Source: DAOULT01 sp964646625 (GTDB lineage Bacteria > Chloroflexota > Anaerolineae > CAZYHC01). From it: a stretch of DNA of 64,000 nucleotides. Each line of letters starts with the position of its first letter. Position 1 is the first letter of the stretch. Both the position numbers and the translations under genes were made by a program. The stretch lies in the NCBI GenBank assembly GCA_964646625.1, contig CAZYHC010000002.1:136942-200941 (forward strand), given 5' to 3'. Shown in pieces: positions 25,092-33,447 of this stretch. The notes beneath the pieces were generated by a model. That model ran no database searches. It was not told the DNA's origin and was given only the letters and a program-made list of their open reading frames with translations.

Positions 25092-26717
25092 TTACCCACG
25101 TGGGCACTGGCCGCGAGCGATGACCACCGCCAATCCATCGAAGTGCATCCCCATTTCGAGCGGGCCTCGAATGTCCTGGCCGCCATCGAGATCGACCACG
25201 CCCACCATCCCGGCCCCGGCCTCACGGGCCAGGGCGGCCAGGTCTACCGCCCGCCGGGGCCTGCCCCGGGCGTCCACCCGGCTGCCCGGATGGGGCTGCC
25301 TGCCGGATAGCGCCGTCGTGCCGTTGTCCAGGATCAGCACCAGCATGGACGCCTCCACCTGCGCCGCATCCACCAGCCCGCTAAAGCCAGAGTGCAAAAA
25401 GGCTGAGTCGCCGGCCAGGGCCACCACCCGTTTTCCGGTGCCGCTCAGGGCCAGGCCGGCCGCCGTCCCAATGCTCGCGCCCAGGCTGTTCTTGACGTCC
25501 AGCAATTCGTAGGGCGGCAACTGGGCGCGGACCATGCAGCCCGGATCGCCAACGATGACGAACTCGTCGCGCCCCCCCAGGTGAGCCATGACCTCGGTGA
25601 GAGCGTCAAAGGTGGGGATGTAGGGGCAATCATGGCATAGGGGCTTTCGACTGGGCCGGGGGCGTTCGCTCTCCCCTTCGGTGGGCAGCGCCAGGTGGGG
25701 CACGCAACGGTTCAGCGCGGTCGCCATCTGGGGAGCAAACAGTTCGCCGGCGCGGGGCACGTGGCCGGTGTCGCGGCCGTAAAGGGGCAACCCTAACCCG
25801 GCCCCTTGCGCCGCCGCTCTCACCGCCCTTTCGACCAGGGGGGCGGTTTCCTCCAGGATGAGGGCCGATTCCACCGTCTTCAGAAAGTCCGTTACTCGCC
25901 TGGCGGGCAAAGGATGAAAGGTCCCCAGGCGCAGGAGGCTGAGCTCGGGCGGGACCGCGCCGCCCAGCAGGTCTGAGAGCTTCTGGTAAGCGAAGCCGGC
26001 CGCAATCACCCCCTGGGGCCCGTCCCCTTCCACCCCGTTGAACGGCGAACCTTCAAAGCGGGCCTGGACCGCGTCCAGCCATTGGCCCAGGCGGCGATGG
26101 TAAGGTACGACGTTAATGGGCAGCACCACCCAGCGCATGAACTGGCGCTGAAAGGGAGGGGGCGGGCCCATGGTCGAAGGTGGAAGCGGGGGCAAATCCG
26201 CCTCGGCCAGGACCAGGGCGCGGGTGATGCGCACCACGACCGGCTGGCCCGATTCCTCGGACAGTTCAAACGCCCCACGCATGGCCGCCCGCGCCTCGGA
26301 GACGGTCGTGGGTTCGAGCAGAGGGACCTCGGCCATCAGGGCCAGCACCCGGCTATCCTGCTCGTTTTGTGAGCCCCAACTGCCGGGGTCGTCGCCGACC
26401 AGGATGACGAAGCCAGCGTTGCAGCCGGAGAGGTTAAAGGCCATCAGCGGGTCCAGGGCGATGTTTAGCCCCACGCTTTTCACGGCCAGGAGCGAGCGCC
26501 TCCCCCCCAGGGAGGCCCCAAACGCCATCTCGATGGCCACTTTTTCGTTGCTCGTCCACTCCACCTGTACCTGGTCGGGCGAGGTCAGTTCCAGGATGGC
26601 GTTGACCACGGCTGTGGCCGGCGCGCCCGGATAGCCGGTCACCAGCGAAAGGCCAGATTCGATGGCCCCACGGGCCAGGGCATAAGCGCCATTAGACCTG
26701 TTCATAGACTCACTCAC
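25092..26717 (-). CDS. Indolepyruvate ferredoxin oxidoreductase alpha-like TPP enzyme, lacking the ferredoxin domain
   Basis: IorA-type enzymes use thiamine diphosphate to oxidise aryl-pyruvates to aryl-acyl-CoA. The 541-residue protein has the pyrimidine-binding start GAYALARGAIESGLSLVTGY then PGAP, a CHDCPY motif, and the TPP/Mg motif GDSAFLHSGFSGLVDAAQ ending in DNGTTALSG. Usual IorA proteins continue into two 4Fe-4S clusters; this one stops before them, and no iorB is adjacent. GTG at 26717 is chosen because GGAGG lies 6 bp before it. It follows the type III PKS gene by 20 bp, so it may supply an acyl-CoA starter; that is inference. Confidence 0.8.
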   Translation of the reverse strand: MSESMNRSNGAYALARGAIESGLSLVTGYPGAPATAVVNAILELTSPDQVQVEWTSNEKVAIEMAFGASLGGRRSLLAVKSVGLNIALDPLMAFNLSGCNAGFVILVGDDPGSWGSQNEQDSRVLALMAEVPLLEPTTVSEARAAMRGAFELSEESGQPVVVRITRALVLAEADLPPLPPSTMGPPPPFQRQFMRWVVLPINVVPYHRRLGQWLDAVQARFEGSPFNGVEGDGPQGVIAAGFAYQKLSDLLGGAVPPELSLLRLGTFHPLPARRVTDFLKTVESALILEETAPLVERAVRAAAQGAGLGLPLYGRDTGHVPRAGELFAPQMATALNRCVPHLALPTEGESERPRPSRKPLCHDCPYIPTFDALTEVMAHLGGRDEFVIVGDPGCMVRAQLPPYELLDVKNSLGASIGTAAGLALSGTGKRVVALAGDSAFLHSGFSGLVDAAQVEASMLVLILDNGTTALSGRQPHPGSRVDARGRPRRAVDLAALAREAGAGMVGVVDLDGGQDIRGPLEMGMHFDGLAVVIARGQCPRG

Positions 26718-26737
26718 GTTTTGCCTCCACGATCTAA

Positions 26738-27802
26738 CTATAGGAATTCCAGCAGCCCGGCGAAAGCGGTGAACCCCGCCCCGAAACTGCACAACAGCCC
26801 CACGTCGCCGGGCTGGGGGGCGTGTTTTCGCCGCACCTCCTCCAGTACAAACAGCACGGTGGCTGACGACATGTTGCCGTAGTGGTACAACACCGTGCGC
26901 GAGGAGAGCAGCGCCTCGTCGGGGAGGGCCAGGGCGTGTTGAAACTCGTCGAGCACCTTTTCTCCGCCAGGATGCACGATCCAGTGGACGATGTCCTGGC
27001 AGGTCATCCCGTTCTCGGCCAGCAAATTGTCGATCACCTGCTTGCCATGTCTGGCCCCCAGCGTGGGCACCTCCCGGCTGAGCACGTTCCTTAGCCTGGA
27101 ATCCTCGGTGGTGTAGTACAGGTGTTGGCGGTGTTCGGGAAACAGGCCCGCCGAAAAACTCTTGAGGCGAATGCCTCCCTTCCCTGGACTCCCTGGACGG
27201 TTCGTGAGCACGGTGGCCGCCGCCCCGTCCCCAAAGATGGCGTTCGACACCAGGATGTCCGGAGCCTCGGAGAGGAACAGGGTGGCGGAGCAGATTTCCA
27301 CCGAGATGGTCAATACGATATCGTTGGGGTGAGCTTGCAAAAAGTTACTGGCCGTCTCCAGGGTGGGGAGGGCTCCGCCGCAGCCCATGCCCATCAGGTC
27401 AAAGGGCCTCACGCCCTTCTTGAGGGGCAGAGCTTCGGCCACGTAGCTGGTCAGGCCGGGGCATAGATAGCCCGTGCAGGTGTTAATCACCACCGCGTCC
27501 ACGTCATCCGGGGTCAGACCCGCCTCGGCCAATGCTCTGCTCGCCGCCTCAACCGCCAGGGGCACCGCGAATTTCTTGAACCGGGCGATGAGTTCGTCCT
27601 GAGAATCGTGCAGGGCATCGGTCAGCGCCTCCATGCCCAGGTGGCGGAAGCCAATGGACTGGTTGTCGATTAATATCCGTTTCAGCAGGGCCCTGGCCTT
27701 CTTGGAGAGAGGGATCATTTCCACGTAAGCCTGGTAAATCTCCTCCTGAGACAGCCGCAAGGGGGGATTGGCCGTACCCAACCCCACCATCCGCACGTCC
27801 AT
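26738..27802 (-). CDS. Type III polyketide synthase (chalcone/stilbene synthase family)
   Basis: Homodimeric condensing enzyme that extends an acyl-CoA with malonyl-CoA and cyclises the chain to an aromatic or pyrone ring. The 354 residues carry the Cys-His-Asn triad: C141 (GMGCGGALPTLE), H277 (WIVHPGGEKVLDE) and N310 (YHYGNMSSATVLFVLE). Bacterial relatives make alkylresorcinols, alkylpyrones and phloroglucinols. The methyltransferase gene ends 3 bp before it and the IorA-like gene starts 20 bp after it. The product cannot be deduced from sequence. Confidence 0.93.
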   Translation of the reverse strand: MDVRMVGLGTANPPLRLSQEEIYQAYVEMIPLSKKARALLKRILIDNQSIGFRHLGMEALTDALHDSQDELIARFKKFAVPLAVEAASRALAEAGLTPDDVDAVVINTCTGYLCPGLTSYVAEALPLKKGVRPFDLMGMGCGGALPTLETASNFLQAHPNDIVLTISVEICSATLFLSEAPDILVSNAIFGDGAAATVLTNRPGSPGKGGIRLKSFSAGLFPEHRQHLYYTTEDSRLRNVLSREVPTLGARHGKQVIDNLLAENGMTCQDIVHWIVHPGGEKVLDEFQHALALPDEALLSSRTVLYHYGNMSSATVLFVLEEVRRKHAPQPGDVGLLCSFGAGFTAFAGLLEFL

Positions 27803-27805
27803 CGT

Positions 27806-28510
27806 TTACGATGCCTCCTCTTTTTTGTTCATGATCAACAGAAAACGGTAAAAGAAATGCCACTCCAGGCGAAAGTCACGGAAACCATCATCCCTTAAAA
27901 GCCTCTCCAGTTCGACCAGGGTGAACCCTCTCTTGATCGACACGCGGGCGTCGTGCCTGAAGGCCGGCGACCCTGTTAAGGTGAACAGCCAGGCAGCCAG
28001 GTAGGCCAGAGGAGCGCGCACCAGGTCGTTGATCACCAGCTTGCGTTGACACATTCCTAACAGGTGCCTCAAAACGTGCGGCACTTCCTCGTCGGGGAAG
28101 TGATGGATGAACAGGGAGGCGTGTACGTAGTCGTACCCCTGACCGTCGAAGTGTAGAGCGTCCTGGCAGGAGATGGAGATTTCCGGGTAGTCCTGGCATT
28201 TCTGGCGGGCCAGTTCCACGATGATGGGGTGGATGTCGAGGCCCTCCACCTGGAGGCGATAGCCCTTCCGGCGGCCCCACCTGACCAGGGCGATGGGAAC
28301 GTCGCCTATGCCGCAGCCCACGTCCAGGAGGCGGTAGGTTTGGCGGCGCTCCCAGTTCCGGCTCTCGCGCCCGAAGAACGAGAGAACAGGCCGAATGCCC
28401 CCCAGCCAGCGGTTGACCGGCTCAAGAAAACGAAAGGTGTCCTCCACTTCCTGGCGGCCAAAATCAAGGCCGTCCATAAGTTCCGCTTCCGATGTCCGTC
28501 GCTCCAACAT
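27806..28510 (-). CDS. Class I SAM-dependent methyltransferase
   Basis: Probable O- or C-methyltransferase tailoring the polyketide. 234 residues with SAM motif I RLLDVGCGIGDVPIALVRWG, an acidic loop EGLDIHP and motif IV YDYVHASLFIHHFPDEEV. Methyltransferases of this kind commonly accompany bacterial type III polyketide synthases (for example the Streptomyces srs genes). ATG 28510 has GAAGGA at a good distance; a GTG at 28525 is an alternative. It is the first gene of the PKS operon. Confidence 0.85.
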   Translation of the reverse strand: MLERRTSEAELMDGLDFGRQEVEDTFRFLEPVNRWLGGIRPVLSFFGRESRNWERRQTYRLLDVGCGIGDVPIALVRWGRRKGYRLQVEGLDIHPIIVELARQKCQDYPEISISCQDALHFDGQGYDYVHASLFIHHFPDEEVPHVLRHLLGMCQRKLVINDLVRAPLAYLAAWLFTLTGSPAFRHDARVSIKRGFTLVELERLLRDDGFRDFRLEWHFFYRFLLIMNKKEEAS

Positions 28511-28545
28511 GCCGCAATCCTTCACCGATCCGTGTCAGAACATTT

Positions 28546-28620
28546 TACCACAAAGGACACAAAGAGCACAAAGAACACCAGGGTTAAAAGACTTTGTGTC
28601 CTTCGTGCCCTTTGTGGTTG
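28546..28620. repeat. Dispersed palindrome, CACAAAG family (copy 2)
   Basis: ACCACAAAGGACACAAAG... faces ...CTTTGTGTCC and CCCTTTGTGGT, forming an imperfect hairpin of about 75 bp between the FAD oxidoreductase gene and the PKS operon. It could end transcription or separate the two units. Confidence 0.75.
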
Positions 28621-28629
28621 AAATCCGCG

Positions 28630-29943
28630 TCATCCGTGCCGTTCGTTGTTAGAATCCGTGTTGGCCCCGACCACCCTGGCCGCCTGCCGCGCCAACTCCA
28701 CGGCGTAGTTCATCCCCCGGTCCCAGGGGTAGACCTGGCTCATGTTCGCCAGGTAGAGGCCGGGGATAGGGGTCTCCAGGGGCGGGATATTGCGGGAGTG
28801 ATTCACTTCGGGCACCGGCTGGGCGTAGATCTCGGTGAACTTCCACAGGCGTCGCACCCAATCGGGGCGGAAGTCGGGGTTGATGCGCTGCAAGGCGGGG
28901 GTGAAGCGCTCCAGCATCGCCTCGGGCTCGATCTCAAAATAGGGGTGTTCGGGCGGGAGGTAGTCCCCGCAGTAGACGATGTGATCGTCGCCGTAATGCC
29001 GCCGGGAGACGTAGTTGGTATGCTCCACCAGGGACAGGAAGGGGAAGCCCTCCCGCTTGGGCAGGTTGATCCAGTAATGGCGGTCGGTGAGGGGATGGCG
29101 CAGGGCCAGCACCAGCACTACTGCGCCCAGGGACTTGAGTTGCTCCAGCCCGGCGGCGTAGTCGGCGGGAAGCTCAGGGGTGCGGTCGCCCAACATGCGG
29201 GGGGAGCAGGTAGCCAGGACGCGGTCGTACAGGTCGTGGCTCTCGCGCGTCGTCAGGCGGATCCGCTCCCCCTCGCGGCCGATCTGCCGCACGTGGGTGT
29301 TGAGACGAAGTACCGCTCCCTGGACCTGCACCCGTGCCGCCAGCTCCTCCAGGAAGGCCTGGATGCCGCCCTCAAAGTAACCCAGGCGAGTGGTGCGCTT
29401 GGCTATGCGAGCCCAGAACCAGGCCATGTTCACCTGGCGATAATATTCCTCCCCGAACTTGCCGATGAGCAACGGCTGCCAGAGGGTCTCGTAGGCCCGC
29501 CGCCCCAGGGCGCGGGAAAGCCATTCGTGGGCCGTGTAACGCTCCAGAGGGCGCCAGAAGGGCATGTAGCGGATCAGGGCCGTGACCAGCCCGAAACGCA
29601 GGCGGTCGTGCAGGGGCAGGGGGCGGAAGGTCAGGACGCGCATGGGACTGTCCAGGGGGTAGACCTGCCCCTGGTGATACACAGAGGTGATGGGACGAGG
29701 GAAGAAGAGGCGGTCGGCGAGCCCCAGTTCCCGAATGAAGTTGATGATCTCCTTATCGCTGGCAAACCAGTGATGGTAAAAGCGATCTAACGACCACGCC
29801 CAACGCTGGTCCCGAAAGCCTGCCGCCAGCCCTCCCACGTAGGGTCGGGCCTCGTACACCGTGACCTGATGTCCCAGCCGGGTCAGATCGTAAGCCGCCG
29901 CCAGGCCGGCCGTCCCGGCCCCGATGATCCCGATATTTGACAT
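28630..29943 (-). CDS. FAD-dependent amine-oxidase/protoporphyrinogen-oxidase-like protein
   Basis: Flavoprotein of 437 residues. It has the dinucleotide motif IGIIGAGTAGLAAAYDLTRL, the acidic end VYEARPYVGG and the C-terminal FAD contact GLYLANMSQVYPWDRGMNYA. The overall pattern fits the large family that includes protoporphyrinogen oxidase, phytoene desaturase and HpnE-like enzymes. Often such genes sit with sugar or isoprenoid modification genes. Its location between a geranylgeranyl-reductase-like gene and a type III PKS operon suggests an oxidation in lipid or quinone tailoring, which is inference. Confidence 0.8.
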   Translation of the reverse strand: MSNIGIIGAGTAGLAAAYDLTRLGHQVTVYEARPYVGGLAAGFRDQRWAWSLDRFYHHWFASDKEIINFIRELGLADRLFFPRPITSVYHQGQVYPLDSPMRVLTFRPLPLHDRLRFGLVTALIRYMPFWRPLERYTAHEWLSRALGRRAYETLWQPLLIGKFGEEYYRQVNMAWFWARIAKRTTRLGYFEGGIQAFLEELAARVQVQGAVLRLNTHVRQIGREGERIRLTTRESHDLYDRVLATCSPRMLGDRTPELPADYAAGLEQLKSLGAVVLVLALRHPLTDRHYWINLPKREGFPFLSLVEHTNYVSRRHYGDDHIVYCGDYLPPEHPYFEIEPEAMLERFTPALQRINPDFRPDWVRRLWKFTEIYAQPVPEVNHSRNIPPLETPIPGLYLANMSQVYPWDRGMNYAVELARQAARVVGANTDSNNERHG

Positions 29944-30069
29944 AAACCTCTCACCTCTCTACAGATTCGCGCCCGGCGGTTGGGGGCGCGTCTATTTGTT
30001 CGGGAGATGCGGTCTGGCGCTCGCGGAGGGTGCCCACCAGCCACAAAGAAGTCCTAAAGTCAACATCGC

Positions 30070-30162
30070 TTAGGGAGCGCCGAGGGCAGTGTCCAGGCGG
30101 ATGACCAGCAGAATCAGGGCCAGGTAGAGGTTGGAGGCGTGGAACAGTCGCCTTTCATTAGG
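30070..30162 (-). pseudogene. C-terminal remnant of a protoheme IX farnesyltransferase (ctaB/cyoE) gene
   Basis: A 30-codon minus-strand frame reads NERRLFHASNLYLALILLVI followed by RLDTALGAP and a stop. This is the typical last helix of CtaB/CyoE heme O synthase. An in-frame TAG stands immediately upstream and no other part of the gene is present. It lies in the 250-bp gap between two flavoprotein genes. The length is short, so the identification rests on the RRLF.xSnlYLaL pattern. Confidence 0.5.
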
Positions 30163-30192
30163 CTAATTGAAATATACAGCGCAATGGGCTTC

Positions 30193-31410
30193 TCATCCTG
30201 TTATCAGGGCCAGCTTTTCCCCCAGGGTAATATCGCTATAACTATAGGCCCCCGTGGCGACTCCCATGAATTTTCGCAGCAGGCGCTCGTCCCAGCTCAG
30301 CCGCCGGATGGCCCGGTTGGTCAGCCACTCGAAGCGTGAGGCATACAGTATGAGCTGGGTGAGCTTGAGCACATCCCCGATGGCGCGGGCGCGCTCTCCG
30401 GCATACCGGGCCAGGACATCTTCCCCGAAATTCCCCCTGGCGAAGGCGTCTTTGATGACGGGCAGGGCCGCCTTCATGCTCTTCAACGCCAGGGTCATCC
30501 CTTCGCCGGTGATGGGGTCCAGAAACCCGGCGCTGTCTCCGATCAACAGCAGCCCCGGACGGTAGATCGGTGCTACCTTCAATCCCAGGGGCCCCACGGA
30601 CAACACGGGCGGAACCAACTGGCTATCTCCGAGGCGCTCCCCGAAACCTTCCACCGATTTCAGGAAAGTTACGTACCCCTGGGCGAGGTTGCCTTTGAAG
30701 AACTTGATCAGCTTCTCTTCGAGCAGAAGGGCCACCAGGGTGAGGTCTCCATCGCAGGGGGCCACGTAGATTTCGCTATCCTTCTGGAGGATGACCTCGA
30801 TGTACGAACCCGTCCCCTCGACCCCTGCCAGGTGCCCGCTCACCCCGAACCGCCTTCGGGATAGATAAGTCTTCTTGATGCCACATCGGTTGTGGAAAAC
30901 CGAGCGGCTTCCGTCCGCCCCGATGGTGAGGGGAGCGCGGAAGCTCTCTGGCCGGTAGGTTTTGTTCATCGGGTGGCCTGCTACCCCCTGGATAACGGGG
31001 CCTTCCTGAAGGGCCTCGACCACCCGAAAGCCTTCCCGCACCGTCACGTTGGAGAAGGATTTCGCTCGCTCGATGAGCAGGTGATCGAGGAGATAGCGGC
31101 GCATCACGACTCCGTGGGAGATCTCGTCCTTGCCCCGAGGGAGATCGGCCCCGGCCCACATTCCATCGTAGCTGCGAACCCGCAGCCCCTGGACCTTGAG
31201 CCCGCCCTGGGCAAGGATCTCCGGGAGAACGCCCAGTGACTCCAGGACGGCGGCCCCCTGCGGCATAATTCCCTCGCCGCACGGCTTGTGGCGGGGGAAG
31301 ACTGCCCGGTCGAGCAGGAGGATACGATGACCCTCCTGCGCAAGGGCTATGGCGCTGGAGGTGCCTGCCACACCAGCCCCAACGATGATGATGTCATAAT
31401 CCCATTTCAT
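30193..31410 (-). CDS. Geranylgeranyl-reductase-family flavoprotein
   Basis: 405-residue FAD protein with DIIIVGAGVAGTSSAIALAQ, the family motif PRHKPCGEGIMP, and the second FAD contact LLIGDSAGFLDPITGEGMTL. Relatives saturate isoprenoid chains (BchP, archaeal lipid reductase, menaquinone reductase MenJ) or hydroxylate aromatic rings. ATG 31410 directly follows the UbiA gene (11-bp gap); a longer frame would run into that gene. The linkage to a prenyltransferase and ACIII suggests prenyl-tail reduction or ring oxidation of a quinone-like lipid. Confidence 0.87.
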   Translation of the reverse strand: MKWDYDIIIVGAGVAGTSSAIALAQEGHRILLLDRAVFPRHKPCGEGIMPQGAAVLESLGVLPEILAQGGLKVQGLRVRSYDGMWAGADLPRGKDEISHGVVMRRYLLDHLLIERAKSFSNVTVREGFRVVEALQEGPVIQGVAGHPMNKTYRPESFRAPLTIGADGSRSVFHNRCGIKKTYLSRRRFGVSGHLAGVEGTGSYIEVILQKDSEIYVAPCDGDLTLVALLLEEKLIKFFKGNLAQGYVTFLKSVEGFGERLGDSQLVPPVLSVGPLGLKVAPIYRPGLLLIGDSAGFLDPITGEGMTLALKSMKAALPVIKDAFARGNFGEDVLARYAGERARAIGDVLKLTQLILYASRFEWLTNRAIRRLSWDERLLRKFMGVATGAYSYSDITLGEKLALITG

Positions 31411-31421
31411 TATCCGAGCCC

Positions 31422-32285
31422 TCAAGTCCCTCGCACCAGATGCCAGCCGAGGTAGGCCGAAAACCCTGTGGACATCAGATAGCCGAAGCGCATCATGCGC
31501 ACGTAATTTTGTCGTATCTGGCTCTCGTCGAATTGTCGCCACCATTGATAGATCAGTCCTGCAAGCCCCAACAGGCTAACCCCTATCAGGGCGGCGTCCC
31601 AGGGGCCGCTGTAGCGCCACAGGATAAAGGCTCCCAGAATCGCGGCCGCCGTCAGGAGCACTATGGCAAAGGGAAAGCAGAGCTCCCCCCAACGCACCGC
31701 AAAAGTGATGTCGCCTCGCTCCCGATCCTCAGCTCGCTGGTAGAGCTGGGTCAGTGGGTAGAACGCTGTAGCAATCAGCGAGGTCATCAGGAAGCCTGCT
31801 CCGGCCTTCAGCGAGAGCAAGGTCGTCCAATCGTCCTGCCCGCACAGCCACCCCCCCATGGTGGCTCCGACGCCCATCCCGATGGATACCGTCAACAGGC
31901 TGGCCCAGGGATAGGATTTCAGCCGGATGGCCGGGTGAGAGTAGGCGGTGCTCATCGTAAACATCACTACCGAGAGGATGAATATGGGCACGTTGATGAG
32001 CAGTACCAGCCCCAGGCCAATGGCCTGGATCGCCAATGAGAAGACGAGCAAAGCGCGGGTGGGCCTGGGGGGATCCCACAACCCGCCGATGGGCCCTTCG
32101 TCCTGGTCGTAGTACGAGTTAAAGGACACCGAGCCGCCGTAGAACAAAACGTGGAAAACGAATAACCCCAGCCAGAACTTGGGGCCGACGCGGCCCCCGG
32201 AGAGGAAGAACCCCCACAGGAAGATGGGCATCAATATAAAATGCCAGTTGAGCCGCAAGTGCAGAAAGAGGGACTTGGCGCTCAT
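31422..32285 (-). CDS. UbiA-family prenyltransferase
   Basis: Integral membrane enzyme that attaches an isoprenoid chain to an aromatic acceptor. 287 residues with about 8-9 helices. The first metal-diphosphate motif is NSYYDQDEGPIGG, a variant of NDxxDxxxD, and the second lies in QRAEDRERGDITFAVRWG. The start is 4 bp after the stop of the b5-like/DUF2231 gene that ends the cytochrome operon. Chlorophyll, menaquinone, ubiquinone, heme O and archaeal lipid enzymes all belong here, so the acceptor is unknown. Confidence 0.88.
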   Translation of the reverse strand: MSAKSLFLHLRLNWHFILMPIFLWGFFLSGGRVGPKFWLGLFVFHVLFYGGSVSFNSYYDQDEGPIGGLWDPPRPTRALLVFSLAIQAIGLGLVLLINVPIFILSVVMFTMSTAYSHPAIRLKSYPWASLLTVSIGMGVGATMGGWLCGQDDWTTLLSLKAGAGFLMTSLIATAFYPLTQLYQRAEDRERGDITFAVRWGELCFPFAIVLLTAAAILGAFILWRYSGPWDAALIGVSLLGLAGLIYQWWRQFDESQIRQNYVRMMRFGYLMSTGFSAYLGWHLVRGT

Positions 32286-32289
32286 GGCC

Positions 32290-32991
32290 TCACCTTCCCG
32301 GTGGGAACGTGAGCCTGGCCCCCAGCCAGCCCAAGGCAGTCACCACGGCGACCATGACCACGACCAACAGGGCATAAAGCCAACCTGGTCCCTCACGGTT
32401 CACCAAAGCGGCTGGATTCGTCGTTCTTAGTGCCAGAGTTATGGCTCCCAACGCCAGCAATACGATGGACAGGCCGATCTTACCCTTGAACAGCGGCGTG
32501 GATGCCCGCCTATAGTTGAACCACCAACTAAGGCTTCCCGTCAGGATGGCGACCGGGGCCATGATGACAGCCATCCACAGCACGTAATAACCGCTGAGCT
32601 CAAGCGATTCAGTGCCCGTGAGCAGGTACAGGACCAGGAAAACGGTTGCGGCCGCGGTCAAAGCGACGGGAAAATGCACGGCAATTGGATGTGGGTGCTG
32701 GTCTAAGAACCAGCCGAGCAAAGCGGGCAGTTCTTTCTCCGCCGGTTCTTCCCGAGGGGCAGCCAGATCGCCCACCATTGGCACCCGCTCAAAGACGCTC
32801 TCGTCGTGCGGAGCGGCGGCCAAAGAGGCGGTCAAATCCTGCCCGGCGTGGTGACGCCGGACGTGGACTCCGCCGCGCCACAAGCGGCTCTCCGATACGT
32901 CGTATACTTTCCCTTTGTAGGCCAGGAACGCCGGGCGACCTTCCTGACCATCGCTGGCGTGCAGTTCCTCTTCTTGAACGATTCTATCCAA
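32290..32991 (-). CDS. Cytochrome b5-like domain fused to DUF2231 membrane domain
   Basis: 233 residues. The first 75 resemble a cytochrome b5-like heme/steroid-binding domain (AYKGKVYDVSESRLWRGGVH, then HHAGQDLTASL). From about residue 95 a DUF2231-type membrane domain with four helices begins (HPHPIAVHFPVALTAAATVF). Some family members bind heme with the paired histidines. TTG at 32991 is the likely start because GGAGGT lies 8 bp upstream. It sits at the end of the ACIII genes, taking the place where another membrane subunit such as ActF might be expected. Confidence 0.8.
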   Translation of the reverse strand: MDRIVQEEELHASDGQEGRPAFLAYKGKVYDVSESRLWRGGVHVRRHHAGQDLTASLAAAPHDESVFERVPMVGDLAAPREEPAEKELPALLGWFLDQHPHPIAVHFPVALTAAATVFLVLYLLTGTESLELSGYYVLWMAVIMAPVAILTGSLSWWFNYRRASTPLFKGKIGLSIVLLALGAITLALRTTNPAALVNREGPGWLYALLVVVMVAVVTALGWLGARLTFPPGR

Positions 32992-33012
32992 GTTGGGTTA
33001 CCTCCGGCCTTG

Positions 33013-33447
33013 TTACTTTGTTGCCTCTTTCAAGAAAGCGATCAGTGCCTCCAACTCGTCATCCTGCAACGGGATGCCGGGCATCGCCCCGCCGCCGGTG
33101 CGTATCCACTCTTTGAGCGCATCGTCGTTGACGGGCTGGCCGTTGGGCAGCTTGTCCCTATCGAACACCCCGGCCAGGCCCGGCCCAACCTTGGTCTCCG
33201 CGCCCAGGTCGTGGCAGAAGGAGCAGTTATCGTTGAACAGGTCCGCGCCCTGGTCGGTGGTGGCCGGGGTGGGTGGAGGGGCCTCGGTGGCCGGGGTGGA
33301 TGGGGGGGTGGCGGTGGGCTGAGGCGGCAGGGTAGCCGGAATCAACGTTGGGATAGGGGTGGGCTTCAGGGACAGGGTTTGAGGGCCGGCGCAACCAGCA
33401 GCCAGCAGGAGGAGCACAATTATCAACAGGTTCAGGCCAAAGTTCAT
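33013..33447 (-). CDS. Lipoprotein cytochrome c, monoheme
   Basis: 144-residue exported cytochrome c with a lipobox (LLLLAAGCAG), a Pro/Thr-rich linker and one heme site CSFCH near residue 76. Likely the axial Met is in GGAMPGIPLQDDELEALIAF. Its ATG overlaps the stop of the upstream cytochrome gene by 4 bp. It probably passes electrons from ACIII to a terminal oxidase or other acceptor. Confidence 0.9.
   Translation of the reverse strand: MNFGLNLLIIVLLLLAAGCAGPQTLSLKPTPIPTLIPATLPPQPTATPPSTPATEAPPPTPATTDQGADLFNDNCSFCHDLGAETKVGPGLAGVFDRDKLPNGQPVNDDALKEWIRTGGGAMPGIPLQDDELEALIAFLKEATK

Noticed and set aside
28594..29790. Plus-strand open frame of 398 codons
   Set aside because: It lies antisense to the FAD oxidoreductase gene and lacks any motif.
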